Shown piece by piece: positions 52,822 through 62,009 of a DNA stretch of 62,009 bases (within the stretch, counting starts at the first letter, position 1; each line of letters begins with the position of its first letter). The notes under the pieces were generated by a model. The model was not told the DNA's origin. It saw nothing but the letters and a program-made list of their open reading frames with translations, and ran no database searches. A program made the position numbers and the translations under genes. The stretch comes from Chloroflexota bacterium (GTDB lineage Bacteria > Chloroflexota > UBA6077 > JACCZL01), in the NCBI GenBank assembly GCA_030447245.1, contig JAUJPG010000014.1, forward strand, positions 1 to 62,009. Reading direction: 5' to 3'.

Positions 52822-53946
52822 ATGCGTCCGTCGCCAGAGTTTGCCGAGCTTTTCGGACGCCCACCGGTCGTGGAGGCTGACGCGCCGGGGCGCGTCAACC
52901 TGATTGGCGAGCATACCGACTACAACGGCGGCTTTGTGCTGCCAATCGCAATTCCGCAACGGACGCGGGTTCAGCTCGCGACGCGCGATGACGATCAGGC
53001 ACGCTTGTTTAGCAGTGACTTTGCGGCCGATGGCGTCCGGGAGTTCACCATCGGGTCGGAGGCCCAAACCGGAGAATGGCTGGACTACCCTCAGGGAGTA
53101 CTGGTCGCATTGCGCGACGCCGGCCTTCGCCCGGGCGGGTTCGACGCCCGCGTCGACTCAGACGTCCCGCTGGGCAGCGGACTGTCTTCGAGCGCGGCCT
53201 TCGAGGTTGCGTTGCTACGTGCCCTGCGGGCGGCCTTCGCGTTGCCGATCGACGACCTGCGGGTCGCCCGTCTGGGACAGCGCGCCGAGAATGGGTTCGT
53301 CGGAGCGCAGGTCGGGATCATGGACCCGCTCGCGGCCAGCCTTGCGGACGAGCAGAGCGCACTCTTCATCGACACCCGGACGCTGGACTATCGGCGGGTG
53401 CCGCTGCCGCGGCAGGTCGAGCTGGCCGTCCTCAGCTCCGGGATAGCCCACGCGCACGCGGACGGCGACTACAACGCTCGGCGCTACGAATGCGAGCAAG
53501 CCTGCGCCCTACTCGGGGTGGGCGAGCTGCGCGACCTCGGCCTCGACGACCTGGCCAGGATCGCCGCCCTGCCCGAGCCGCTTGATCGGCGGGCGCGCCA
53601 CGTCGTCACCGAGAACGCGCGCGTGCTCGCCGCGGTCGATGCGATGCGCGGCGGCGACGTCGACCAGCTCGGGAAGCTGTTCTACGAGTCGCACGCGTCG
53701 ATGCGCGACGACTATGAGGTCTCGATTCCCGAGATCGACTTCCTCGTCGACCTGGCCCGTGCCGAGGCGGACGTGCTCGGCGCGCGGTTGACCGGCGGCG
53801 GCTTCGGCGGATCGGTGGTCCTGCTCGCGCGGCGCGGGCGCGCCGGAGCCGCCGCCCGCGCTGTTGCCGCGGCGTACAACCGACGCTCAGGGCACCAGGC
53901 CGCGGTGCTGGTGCCGATCGGCCTCAGCCCAGGCAGGAGAGGATGA
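52822..53946 (+). CDS. galK: Galactokinase
   Basis: The protein has 374 residues, a GHMP-fold kinase phosphorylating galactose at O1. The galactokinase signature GRVNLIGEHTDYNGGFVLPI is at about residue 29. The ATP loop is DVPLGSGLSSSAAFEVALLR near 113. QVGIMDPLAASLADEQSALF near 163 holds the catalytic-region residues, and ARLTGGGFGGSVVLLARRGR near 333 is motif III. ATG 52822 gives the usual length. An alternative ATG at 52804 is out of frame. No galT or galE adjoins. Its last 23 bp overlap the convergent glycosyltransferase gene. Confidence 0.93.
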   Translation: MRPSPEFAELFGRPPVVEADAPGRVNLIGEHTDYNGGFVLPIAIPQRTRVQLATRDDDQARLFSSDFAADGVREFTIGSEAQTGEWLDYPQGVLVALRDAGLRPGGFDARVDSDVPLGSGLSSSAAFEVALLRALRAAFALPIDDLRVARLGQRAENGFVGAQVGIMDPLAASLADEQSALFIDTRTLDYRRVPLPRQVELAVLSSGIAHAHADGDYNARRYECEQACALLGVGELRDLGLDDLARIAALPEPLDRRARHVVTENARVLAAVDAMRGGDVDQLGKLFYESHASMRDDYEVSIPEIDFLVDLARAEADVLGARLTGGGFGGSVVLLARRGRAGAAARAVAAAYNRRSGHQAAVLVPIGLSPGRRG

Positions 53947-55000
53947 ACGCCTCCAGTGCGGGGAAGAGCGCCTCGAACGTGAGCTGATCGCGTGCGTGCA
54001 GGGCCGCGGTCGCGGCAGTCGGGGCGGGCAAGTGGGTAGCGAGGTCGGACAGATCGTCATAGGCAATCACGCAGCCGAGCGCTTCCAGGTGGCTCTGGAG
54101 AGACGGCATGTCGCCTCTGGAGAGCGCGATCGGCACACCCGCTGCGAGGTACGCGGTGTAGCGGTTCGGGTAGTTGAAGGGGCGGAAGCGGTCACGAGAA
54201 TCCGGTGCGTGGAGCAGGCCAGCATCGTACGGCGACCATTCCTCGACGAAGTGAGCGGGCGGGATCGGGGCGTGGAGGTGGAGGTAGTCGCTCTCGCGAG
54301 CCAGGGCGCGATAGCTCTCAGCCACCTCATCGCTGTCAAGTAGCCAACCGGTGGCCGGGTCAAGGCGGCGGAACGAGCCGTAGAGATGGACGTGGACGCC
54401 TTGGTCGCATAACGCGCGGATCGTCGCCCGATAATCGTAGCGGCCATTGTCGGCCTGGGCTGATCCGGCCACCAGGAGGTGCGGGCGCTCGTCGGTCGCC
54501 GAAAGCTTTGGTCGCGGCGTGCCAGCCAGGTACGCCTTGGGAATCGGGTCAGCGTCCAGACAGGTCGATCGCCGCGGCGGCGCGTACACCTCGGCGAAAT
54601 AGTCGCGCGACGCCGCGTTGAGGAAGATCACGCCGGTGCTCTGCTCGATGCAGGTTCGCTCGTCCTCATTCGGCGCGACGTAGTGCTCCTTGTAGTGGCG
54701 CACCACCGGGACCGGTGAGCCGCGCCGCAGAAGGGCGGCGGTCAATGCGTTGCTTCCGTCCCAGGCATTCAGAAGCGAGTACACGCCGTCGATCCGCTCT
54801 TCGCGGATGAGAGTCAGCGCTAGCTCGAGCGCAACGTCCGCCGGCTCGTCGTGCCAGGCGAATGACGGCACCCCGCGGATCTGTTCGCGGACGGCAGGCA
54901 GGTAGTGGGTCGAGCCGTACCAGATGGTGTGGCCGGCCTTCGGAAACGACATGATCCGCTCAGGGTAGGGGCCTAGACCGCCAAGCAACAGTAGGCGCAT
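53924..55000 (-). CDS. Glycosyltransferase-like protein (GT-B type)
   Basis: The protein has 358 residues. It opens MRLLLLGGLGPYPERIMSFP. Features of a GT-B fold are TGVIFLNAASRDYFAEVYAP near residue 135, HLLVAGSAQADNGRYDYRAT near 185, GVHVHLYGSFRRLDP near 212 and NYPNRYTAYLAAGVPIALSR near 290. The last resembles the donor-site loop of GT4 enzymes, in which N-K-x-x-E-Y-x-A-x-G-x-P is usual; here RYTAYLAAGVP keeps the Ala-Gly-Pro but not the Glu. The donor sugar is unknown. ATG 55000 is favoured over upstream starts, which add a Pro/Arg-rich tail. It diverges from the second YfhO gene. Confidence 0.7.
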   Translation of the reverse strand: MRLLLLGGLGPYPERIMSFPKAGHTIWYGSTHYLPAVREQIRGVPSFAWHDEPADVALELALTLIREERIDGVYSLLNAWDGSNALTAALLRRGSPVPVVRHYKEHYVAPNEDERTCIEQSTGVIFLNAASRDYFAEVYAPPRRSTCLDADPIPKAYLAGTPRPKLSATDERPHLLVAGSAQADNGRYDYRATIRALCDQGVHVHLYGSFRRLDPATGWLLDSDEVAESYRALARESDYLHLHAPIPPAHFVEEWSPYDAGLLHAPDSRDRFRPFNYPNRYTAYLAAGVPIALSRGDMPSLQSHLEALGCVIAYDDLSDLATHLPAPTAATAALHARDQLTFEALFPALEAFILSCLG

Positions 55001-55169
55001 GGCTCCAGGGTAGCCGATCGGCGTTCGAGTGCCGGCGTGCCATGAGCACCATCGGCGCGGCTCATGCGGATCACCCTCTATCATATGCATCGCATATGGC
55101 GCACGCGGGGACGGCGAGTTGATGGGAAACGTGACTGCCGTCGGCGCGTCCGACGCGAGAGCCTGAGCG

Positions 55170-58100
55170 GTGGCCAGCACCGAGGTTCGGCCGGTTCAGG
55201 CAGATGTCGCGGTCGGAGCGGACGCGGCCCCCGCTGAGGCGCGGCCGGCATCGACCAGGCTAGCTTTTCCGAGCACCCTTGGAGCCCGGCTCGCGGCGCT
55301 GCGCACGGTCCGGCTCCTGTGGTGGCCTGACCTGGCCGCGTCGCTGGTGTTGGTCGCCTGTACCCTGGCGGTCTACTGGCCAACGCTGCTGGGCCTCGGC
55401 CTGTACGCCCGCTCCGATACGTACACGTTCTTCTACCCGATGTTTGCCGTGCTCCACGGATCGTTCCGCGAGGGCGGCCTGCCGCTCTGGGATAACCGGA
55501 TCTTTGCCGGCTTCCCGCTCTTCGCCGAAGGGCAGATGGGCGCGCTCTACCCGCCGAACGCGCTGGCGGCGCTGCTGCCCAATCCGCTGGACGGATTTCT
55601 GGCGCTACGTGTCTTTCACGTCCTGGTGGCCGTGGCCGGCGCGTACGGGTTCGCCCGCTGTCTTGGCTGCTTGCCGCTCGGCAGCTGCATCGCGGGCCTG
55701 GTGTTCGGCTTCGGCAGCTTCGTCGTCGGCCAACTGCATCACGCCAGCCTGATCGCCGCGGCCGTCTGGCTTCCCACGATGCTGGCCTGCGTGGAGCTCG
55801 CGCTGCGTCGGCCGGGCTGGTCGTCGTTCGCCTACCTTGCGCTGGCGGCGCTGGTGCTCGGGACGCAGGCGCTCGCAAGCCACGTCCAGCCGCTCATGCT
55901 CGGGGGCGGGCTGCTGGTTGCGTACGTCGCCTGGCGCCAGATCGCGGCCGCTCGCTTCGCCTGGGCCGCACTATCCGGAGTCTGGAAGCGACGCCGGTTG
56001 GTGCGCAGCCGCGGCGCGTTCACGGTCCTGGTGCTCCTGGGAGTGCCGGCGCTTGGGGCAGCCATCGGGGCAGTCCAGATTCTCCCGCTGTACGAGCTGA
56101 GCCAGGAGTCGTGGCGCGCAGCCGGCTGGTCGTACCAGAACGCGATTGAGTACTCGTTCCCGCCGCCCAACTTCATCACACTGTTGTTTCCTTACTTCTT
56201 CCGGACCGTGGACAGCGGGCAGTGGTCACTCTGGCAGCACTGGGAGATCGTGCTGTACGTTGGTGTCGTTCCACTGGTGCTCGCGCTCGTGGCGTTGCTC
56301 AGGGTGCGGCACTGGTCGGTCGGCTTCTTTGGGCTGGTAGCGCTGGTGAGCGGGTTTCTGGCGCTCGGGGGTTACCTGCCGCTCGGACTGTACGAGCTAC
56401 TTCGCGCCGTGCCCGGCATGGACTTGCAGCGGGCGCCGGCGCGCTTCACGTTCTTGACCGTCCTGGCGCTGGCCTTCCTGGCCGCGCACGGCGCCGACCG
56501 GCTGGCGCTGGCCGGCCGGACGGACTCTAGGGCGCGGAGTCGCGCAAGAACGCGCGGACGTTCTCGCGAGCTGCTCGGGGTCCAGCTCGGGAGCTGCGTC
56601 GCGCTGGTAGCGATCTTGGTCCAGCTCGTGAGCTGGCGTGCCTGGCTGCAGGGTGATCGCGGGGCGTCGCTTCAGTTTCTTGCCGACACGTATTTGAGAC
56701 TTCCGCGCGACCCGCTCCAGGCGCTTACCCCCGGGGGGGTGCATGCAGCCTTCGATGCGAGCCTGGACCTGGCCAACCCGAAGACCTCCCTGCCCTTGTT
56801 GCTCCTGGGGGCCTTCGTCCTCCTGGTCGCGTGCTGGCGGGAGCTGCCGCGGCTGAGGCGCGTCTGGTCGGGCGCGCTCGTCCTGCTCGTGGCTACGGAC
56901 CTCATGCTCTTTGCCTCAGACTTCCACCCGCTGGTTGCCGCCGACGACCTGGTCGATGTCGGACCGGTCGGCGAGTATCTGGCGGCGCAGGCCGGCGGGA
57001 GCCGCGTCCTGACGCTGCCTGACGTCGACGCGCCCCGCCCGAACCAGCTCCTGCCGATTGGCGTCGCCGAGGTAGGAGGCTACAGCCCGCTCCAGCTCGA
57101 TCGGCACCGCTGGTACTCGGCGGCGATGGGCACGGCGGACAACACCTTACTCGACTTGATGGGTGTAGGCTACGTCCTCCAATCCGCCGAGCTGCCGGCC
57201 TTGCCGTCGTACCACCAGGTCGCCTACCACCCCGGTAGTCCGTTGCTGGTGGGCGGGTCGGCGACGCCGAATGGGAGGCTGGCGCTCGAAGTGCCGGGGG
57301 ATCGCGCGACCGAGCTGCGGATGGTCGCCGCGCTGGCCGACGGGGCAGCGATCGGCGATGGTGAGCTGGTCGGCGAATGGCTCCTGACCGACGCGGATGA
57401 CGTCCGACGGGTGTTGCCCGTGCGAGCCGGCCGCGAGATCGCCGACTGGGGATTCGGTCAGCCCGGCGCGTGGACGGCCCACCGACCGGTCGAGGTCGCT
57501 GGCTCCCTGCCGACCGGCGCAACGGGGCTGGGCGGCACCGCGTCCCGAACGCTGAGCTACGCTGCCATACGCCTGGGCGGCTCCCAGGTCGTGACGCGCG
57601 CCGAGTACCGCCATCGGCATCCGAGCGGGCGTACCGTCCTCTACGGAATGGGGCTCTTCGACCAGCGGTCGGAGCGGATCGGCCAGTTTTACCGACCCAC
57701 CAAGTATGCTCTCGCCTTCCGCGACGGCGAAACCCTGGTGCACCAAAACCGCGCCGCGTTCCCGAGGGCGTTCGTCGTGCCTGAGCCGGTCTGGGTCCCG
57801 AGTGGACCGAGCGCGATGGAAGTCCTGATGCACGGCCCGTTCGACCCGGCGACACAGGTCGTGCTGGAGTCCGCCTCGGCAGATCAGCCCGCGCCGGCCG
57901 CGGCTCCGTTCCGGGCGGCACCGGCTGGCCCGACGTCGGCCGACGTGGTTGACGACGCTCGCTCGCGGCTGACCGTTCGAGCCACCGCTCCGGACGGGGG
58001 GTACCTCGTCCTCTCGGACGCGTACTATCCAGGTTGGCGCGCGGCGATCAACGGCGCCGAGGTCCCGGTGCTCTTCGGGCGAACTACCTGTTCCGCGGAG

Positions 58101-58258
58101 TCGAGCTGACGCCGGGCCAGCACGACGTCGTGTTCTGGTTCGACCCGCCGTCGTTGCGGCGTGGAGCGACGATCTCGGTCGTCGGGCTGGTCGTCACGGC
58201 GGCGCTGCTCGGGCTCGGACTGGCTGGTCCGGTCGTTGCCGCCCGCCGGCGCACGTAG
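55170..58258 (+). CDS. YfhO-family membrane protein, frameshift near the C-terminus
   Basis: About 1030 codons. After a 45-residue Ala/Glu-rich N-terminus come SLVLVACTLAVYWPTLLGLG, then SDTYTFFYPMFAVLHGSFRE and GLPLWDNRIFAGFPLFAEGQ. MGALYPPNALAALL follows; these are the same motifs as in the fused protein at 3737-7756. About 11-12 spans precede a soluble domain ending VLSDAYYPGWRAAINGAEVP. A small insertion near 58075 breaks the frame. The next frame continues LRANYLFRGVELTPGQHDVV, then FWFDPPSLRRGATISVVGLV and a last span to AARRRT. Probably a lipid-linked sugar glycosyltransferase of the GT-C kind. The start at 55170 is GTG. Confidence 0.83.
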
Positions 58259-58303
58259 GTGCTTTGTGCCCTCTCGGACGGCCATGTTACGCTTGAAGCT
58301 ACG

Positions 58304-59476
58304 ATGAACGGCTTGAGCTACCTTGACCACGCGGCCACCACCCGCGTACACGAGCGCGTGCTCGAGGCGATGCTTCCCCACTTCCGCGAGCAGTGGGGCA
58401 ATCCGTCCAGTGTCTACGCGCTCGGGCGTACGGCCCGACGGGCGCTCGACGAATCTCGAGACGTCGTCGCCGACGTGCTCGGCTGTCGGCCGAACGAGGT
58501 GCTGTTTACCAGCGGTGGGAGCGAGAGCGACAACCTGGCCATCAAGGGCGTAGCCCTTGCGCGTCGCTCGGAAGGCAACCGGATCGTCACCACGCGGATC
58601 GAGCACCACGCGGTCCTTCACACCTGCGAGTGGCTCGAGCGGCATTTCGGCTTCGACGTGGTCTACCTCGACGTCGACCGCCACGGGATGGTCGACCTGG
58701 ACCAGTATGAGCGGGCGGTAGCCCCGGGCACGATCCTGGTCACGGTGATGCTTGCCAACAACGAGATCGGGACGATCGAGCCGGTGCCCGAGCTGGCGCG
58801 GATTGCCCGCCGGCACGGCGCGATCTTCCATACCGACGCAGTTCAAGGGGGTCCGTGGCTCGATCTGGACGTAGGGCGGCTCGGCGTCGACCTTCTGTCC
58901 TTGAGCGCGCACAAGCTCTACGGCCCCAAGGGCGTTGGCGCGTTGTACATGCGGCGTGGCACGCCGTTACTCGCTCAGGTCCAGGGTGGGGGTCAGGAGC
59001 GCAGCCTGCGGGCCGGCACGGAAAACGTGGCAGGGATCGTAGGGCTGGCCGAGGCGCTAAGCCTCGCTCGCGAGGAGCGTGACGAGCGGACGCGTCACGC
59101 CGTCCGGCTGCGTGATCGCTTGGTGCAGGGCATCCTGGCGACGGTGCCTGGCGCGTCGCTGACCGGTCACCCAGCCGATCGTTTGCCGAACAGCGCGTCC
59201 TTCATCTTCGAGGAGACCGATGGTGAGTCGATCCTGCTGAACCTGGACGAACACGGAGTTTGCGCGTCGAGTGGGTCGGCCTGCACCTCGGGCACCCTCG
59301 AGGTTTCTCACGTGCTCAAGGCGCTCGGGGTGCCCGTCGAGCGTGCGCGGGGCAGCCTGCGCCTGACCACCGGGCGCGACACGAGTGAAGCAGACGTAGA
59401 CCGGGTGCTGGCGGTCATGCCGGAGGTGATCGAGCGTGTTCGCGCGGTCATGCCAGCGCTGCTCGGCAGTTCGTAG
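58304..59476 (+). CDS. Cysteine desulfurase (IscS/NifS group)
   Basis: The protein has 390 residues. It takes sulfur from cysteine with PLP for Fe-S clusters and tRNA thiolation. SYLDHAATTRVHERVLEAML opens it. GGSESDNLAIKGVALAR near residue 72 contacts PLP. The Schiff-base Lys is in LLSLSAHKLYGPKGVGALYM near 205. The persulfide Cys lies in CASSGSACTSGTLEVSHVLK near 325, with the long loop of class I (IscS/NifS) enzymes. ATG 58304 gives the standard beginning. No iscU or mnmA adjoins here. The next gene starts 56 bp on and is probably a separate unit. Confidence 0.93.
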   Translation: MNGLSYLDHAATTRVHERVLEAMLPHFREQWGNPSSVYALGRTARRALDESRDVVADVLGCRPNEVLFTSGGSESDNLAIKGVALARRSEGNRIVTTRIEHHAVLHTCEWLERHFGFDVVYLDVDRHGMVDLDQYERAVAPGTILVTVMLANNEIGTIEPVPELARIARRHGAIFHTDAVQGGPWLDLDVGRLGVDLLSLSAHKLYGPKGVGALYMRRGTPLLAQVQGGGQERSLRAGTENVAGIVGLAEALSLAREERDERTRHAVRLRDRLVQGILATVPGASLTGHPADRLPNSASFIFEETDGESILLNLDEHGVCASSGSACTSGTLEVSHVLKALGVPVERARGSLRLTTGRDTSEADVDRVLAVMPEVIERVRAVMPALLGSS

Positions 59477-59532
59477 CCCAGGATCGGCCCGCTGGGGCCA
59501 TCGTGTGAGGGCCCGGCGCCCAGGGAGGGAAC

Positions 59533-60411
59533 ATGCGACTGGTGACGTTCCGAAACGGTGCTGGTGGCCCGCGGCTTGGGGCAATCAAGAGCGGAGGGGT
59601 CATAGACCTCGCCCGCGCCGCCGGTGGCGCCCTGCCGGTCGACATGCTGGAGTTCATCGCGCAAGGCTCGGATGCACTCGACCGCGCGCGTGAGTGTGTC
59701 GAGCACAGCACCGCTCAGGGGTATGACCTGGACGCGGTGACGCTTCTCGCACCCATCCCGCGGCCACGCAAGAACGTGTTCTGCCTCGGCCTCAACTACC
59801 GCGACCATGCGGCCGAGACCGGAGCGAAGCTGCCGGAGCGGCCAATCTACTTCACCAAGCCGCCGACCTGTGTCATCGGCCCCGACGAGGCGATCGTCAT
59901 CGATCCTAGAATCAGCGAGCAGGTCGACTGGGAAGTTGAGTTCACCCTGGTCATCGGCCGTGGCGGCCGCGACATCGCGCCCGACCGCGTCATGGACCAC
60001 GTCTACGGCTACACCGTCGCCAACGACGTGTCGGCGCGGGATCTCCAGTTCGCCCACGGGCAGTGGTTCAAGGGCAAGAGCCTGGACACGTTTGCGCCAA
60101 TCGGCCCGTGCATCGTCACGGCCGACGAGGTGAACGATCCGAGCAGCTTGGACGTGAGCCTGCGGGTCAACGGTGTCGAAAAGCAGCGCTCGAATACGCG
60201 CGAGCTGATCTTCGACATCCCGACAATGGTATCGCAGCTCTCCGCGGGAACCACGCTCGAGCCCGGCGACCTGATCATGACCGGCACGCCGGATGGCGTC
60301 GGCTTCTCGCGGAAGCCGCCCGAGTTCCTCAAGGACGGCGACGTGGTCGAGGCGGAAGTGCAGAGCATCGGCGTGCTCCGTAATCCGGTCCGGGTTCGGC
60401 AGGGGGGATGA
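59533..60411 (+). CDS. Fumarylacetoacetate hydrolase family protein
   Basis: The protein has 292 residues. NVFCLGLNYRDHAAETGAKL near residue 78 and IYFTKPPTCVIGPDEAIVID near 97 are FAH signatures. VDWEVEFTLVIGRGG near 134 has the metal-binding Glu, and ANDVSARDLQFAHGQWFKGK near 158 the Asp and Lys. TGTPDGVGFSRKPP near 257 closes the site. Family members hydrolyse or decarboxylate acylpyruvates and 2-oxo acids with Mg; the exact substrate is unknown. ATG 59533 has GGAGGGA ten bases before. Its stop overlaps the next ATG (ATGA), tying it to the double-cupin protein. Confidence 0.92.
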   Translation: MRLVTFRNGAGGPRLGAIKSGGVIDLARAAGGALPVDMLEFIAQGSDALDRARECVEHSTAQGYDLDAVTLLAPIPRPRKNVFCLGLNYRDHAAETGAKLPERPIYFTKPPTCVIGPDEAIVIDPRISEQVDWEVEFTLVIGRGGRDIAPDRVMDHVYGYTVANDVSARDLQFAHGQWFKGKSLDTFAPIGPCIVTADEVNDPSSLDVSLRVNGVEKQRSNTRELIFDIPTMVSQLSAGTTLEPGDLIMTGTPDGVGFSRKPPEFLKDGDVVEAEVQSIGVLRNPVRVRQGG

Positions 60412-61343
60412 CCCGCCGCCGGCTCGCGTGGGCGCTCGGCGCCCCGCTGCTGGCCCTGGCCCTGGTCGTGGTGGGGCTGCTGCTGGCGCGGGTTTCGGCG
60501 GCGGGCGGTGCTGGAGGGGGAGTCCCGCACCGGACGACGTTGCCAGCGGCGAGTGGAGTGGTCGCTCGACCAGGCGTGCAGCCCGCACCGGCCTGGGGCG
60601 AGAACGTCAAGGTCGAGGTGCTGTTCCAACACGCTATCGAGCGGTTGCCGGAGGATGCGCCGTATGTGATGCGGGTGACCGAGCTGGAAATGGAGCCGGG
60701 CGCGAAGATCTTCGAGCATCGCCAGCTTGGAGTCGGCGCGCACGTTGTGGTCCGGGGCGCCATCACGATCGAGGACCTCGAGGCGGGCCAGTCGGCCACC
60801 TACCGCGCCGGTCAGGCGTATGTTGAGGGGCCACAACCGCTGCATCGAGCCGAGAACAACGGCGAGGGGCCGAACCGTGTCCTCATGGTCGACATCCTGC
60901 CGGTCAGTCGCAAGTTCGACGGCTCGCAGCAATTTACCGAGCGGGGCCGTCACAACTCGGGCGAGATCCGCTCCGGCCCGTACTCGCAGGTCCCGTTGAC
61001 CGATCTGCCCGCGGAGCCGCTCATGTTCCGAGTCAGCCAATGGACCTTCGGGCCCAAGGCCAAGACGGTCGAGCATACCCGCCTCGGACCGACCATGTTC
61101 TTCGTTCAGGAAGGCACTGCCCACATTCGGAAGGACTGGGCCAACAGCAGCATGACCTATGGGACGGACGGCTACCTGTTCGAGAGCGGCCGGGAGCCGT
61201 TTATCCTCGAGAACAAGCCAGCCAGGCCCTCCCGTTTGCTGTCGATAGAGCTGCTGCCGGCAAGTCTTGGCCAGGCTCCCTCGTCGATTCCGACCGACAC
61301 GAGCGGCCGATCGAACCGAGCCGACGATTCGACCGATGACTGA
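60408..61343 (+). CDS. Membrane-anchored or secreted double-cupin protein
   Basis: The protein has 311 residues. The N-terminal span is WALGAPLLALALVVVGLLLA. Two cupin-like halves follow: ELEMEPGAKIFEHRQLGVGA, with VVVRGAITIEDLE and YVEGPQPLHRAENNG; then QWTFGPKAKTVEHTRLGPTM, with FFVQEGTAHIR. Each half has one clear metal-type His, in FEHR and VEHT, but the second His of cupin motif 2 is seen only in the first half (PLHR). It acts outside the membrane, possibly binding a small acid. It is translationally coupled to the FAH gene. The tail of ~30 residues is Ser/Asp-rich. Confidence 0.75.
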   Translation: MTRRRLAWALGAPLLALALVVVGLLLARVSAAGGAGGGVPHRTTLPAASGVVARPGVQPAPAWGENVKVEVLFQHAIERLPEDAPYVMRVTELEMEPGAKIFEHRQLGVGAHVVVRGAITIEDLEAGQSATYRAGQAYVEGPQPLHRAENNGEGPNRVLMVDILPVSRKFDGSQQFTERGRHNSGEIRSGPYSQVPLTDLPAEPLMFRVSQWTFGPKAKTVEHTRLGPTMFFVQEGTAHIRKDWANSSMTYGTDGYLFESGREPFILENKPARPSRLLSIELLPASLGQAPSSIPTDTSGRSNRADDSTDD

Positions 61344-61352
61344 CCCACCGGG

Positions 61353-61682
61353 TCAGGCAGCGATCCGGCGGGTGCGCGGCTCGTGGCTGGCTGTTCGGAT
61401 TGGCTTAGCTGGATCGTGAACGACCGGCTCGAGGACGCGCTGCGCGAGCACCGTCCGAGGCACTTGATCTGCCCCGAGTGAGCGTCGGAAGGCCCCGCGG
61501 GTAGCGTGTCGCGCGCCGCGCCCACGGCGCCGGGCGCGCACGGCCATCGTCCGCTGGACGGCCGGTCGGGTGTTCGCGACGTGGTGATGGATCACCAGAA
61601 ACAGCCCGAGGACGGTGGCGCAGAACACTGTCGCGCTCCATGGATCGGACAGCCGGAGCACACCGTTCGCGTCCACACTCAT
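61353..61682 (-). CDS. Possible small single-span membrane protein
   Basis: The 109-codon frame opens MSVDANGVLRLSDPWSATVF with a membrane span through CATVLGLFLVIHHHVAN. The remainder is Arg-rich and of low complexity, and could be a spurious extension. I do not recognise it, and no strong ribosome site is seen. The N-terminal part looks more protein-like than the rest, so a shorter or frame-shifted gene is possible. Confidence 0.35.
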   Translation of the reverse strand: MSVDANGVLRLSDPWSATVFCATVLGLFLVIHHHVANTRPAVQRTMAVRARRRGRGARHATRGAFRRSLGADQVPRTVLAQRVLEPVVHDPAKPIRTASHEPRTRRIAA

Positions 61683-61751
61683 CGTCGATCCGCTCCCTCC
61701 GCGTCAGGCGTGTGGCTCTGCAACTCGGCGAAGCCCACGCCAACGCTCGCC

Positions 61752-61790
61752 AGTAGTAGAACACTTGATCTGTACACATGTTCTACTACT
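61752..61790. promoter_or_regulatory. 12-bp perfect inverted repeat in an intergenic gap
   Basis: AGTAGTAGAACA (61752-61763) and TGTTCTACTACT (61779-61790) pair perfectly around a 15-bp spacer CTTGATCTGTACACA. It is unusually A+T-rich for this genome. It lies upstream of the small minus-strand frame and downstream of the edge gene. It could be an operator for a dimeric regulator or a hairpin terminator without a T-tract. Confidence 0.55.
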
Positions 61791-61817
61791 CGGAGCGATC
61801 CCGCAACCCATCCTATA

Positions 61818-62009
61818 TCACAAAGGCGTCGCAACCGGATCGCCGTCAGCTGGGTCCGGACGGGCCGTCCGCCCGTGCCGCGAACGTCGGGCACGGCGGC
61901 CAATCCACGAAGCCGCCGCGGCCAGCGCGAGGCCCTGGAGCAGGACGTTGACCATCGCCAGCGGGGCGAGGTAGTGCGTGGAGTCGTAGCCGAAGTTGGG
62001 GATGCTGAC
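61818..62009 (-). CDS. C-terminus of a membrane protein, cut by the window edge
   Basis: Sixty-three codons are visible, entering from the right edge: VSIPNFGYDSTHYLAPLAMV then NVLLQGLALAAAASWIGRRA. They form one loop and one span, followed by a polar tail ending DGDPVATPL and TGA at 61818-61820. The hydrophobic span flanked by Arg suggests the last helix of a polytopic protein. The family cannot be told from this much. Confidence 0.55.
   Translation of the reverse strand, partial: VSIPNFGYDSTHYLAPLAMVNVLLQGLALAAAASWIGRRARRSRHGRTARPDPADGDPVATPL

Overview
The window is a high-GC (roughly two-thirds G+C) bacterial chromosome segment with tightly packed, often overlapping genes. Starts are frequently GTG or TTG, with many GTGA/ATGA stop-start overlaps. 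The gene set (Ski2-like helicase, GuaB3-GuaA pair, split convergent purine cluster, YfhO-type giant membrane proteins, LVIVD protein, permuted RNase HI) suggests a Chloroflexota bacterium, perhaps a Thermomicrobia-like or related uncultured lineage. That placement is inference from family knowledge, not a measured phylogeny.

Layout. 1-195 is poly-C that looks like a contig-end artefact, running into a minus-strand Ski2-like helicase. 2.7-3.75 kb holds moaC-mogA. 3.7-14.6 kb is a surface/glycan block: a YfhO-flippase fusion, leucyl aminopeptidase, a GT39-like membrane protein, metG broken by frameshifts, a decayed IS630 element and a GT2. 14.8-17.4 kb has tgt, a YggX-like protein, a small unknown and an SDR. 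17.4-18.4 kb is a repeat island carrying a GIY-YIG nuclease gene inside inverted repeats. 18.4-24.7 kb has two transporters, an aminotransferase, an NDH-2/cNMP-domain fusion and an EthD protein. Then come tRNA-Gly(TCC) and a Rad52-like annealing protein.

26.1-40.3 kb is de novo purine and GMP metabolism. On the plus strand, behind a strong promoter and a structured, terminator-bearing leader, lie guaB3-guaA, then purD-purB-purC-purS. Converging on it from the minus strand are purQ-purL-purF-purM-purN plus a PHP phosphoesterase. Together these encode most of the route from PRPP to SAICAR/AICAR and from XMP to GMP; purE, purK, purH and purA are not here. 40.5-46.3 kb has a phosphohexomutase, a second repeat island, a DHA2 transporter, a secreted LVIVD/PA protein and a YdcF protein. 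46.4-48.6 kb is a decayed accessory patch: FAD monooxygenase, a macrolide-glycosyltransferase remnant and an IS5 transposase remnant. 48.6-62 kb has a CrtC-like lipoprotein with an MMPL exporter, RNase HI, galactokinase, a glycosyltransferase, a second YfhO protein, cysteine desulfurase, an FAH-family hydrolase, a double cupin, and a membrane-protein gene cut by the right edge.

The most interesting signal is a palindromic repeat family with arms GTCATCCCGAGCG. It occurs as short hairpin elements (13751-13822, 42114-42189) and as a 403-bp unit (17792-18194) in which the same arms enclose a lone GIY-YIG nuclease. A truncated second copy lies just upstream, and the arm ends are re-iterated outward every 21-24 bp. 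This looks like a minimal nuclease-plus-repeat mobile system. Caution: several genes (metG, purL, pgm, NDH-2, FAD monooxygenase, second YfhO, GIY-YIG) are broken by single-base indels in patches, so some of the apparent damage is probably assembly error.
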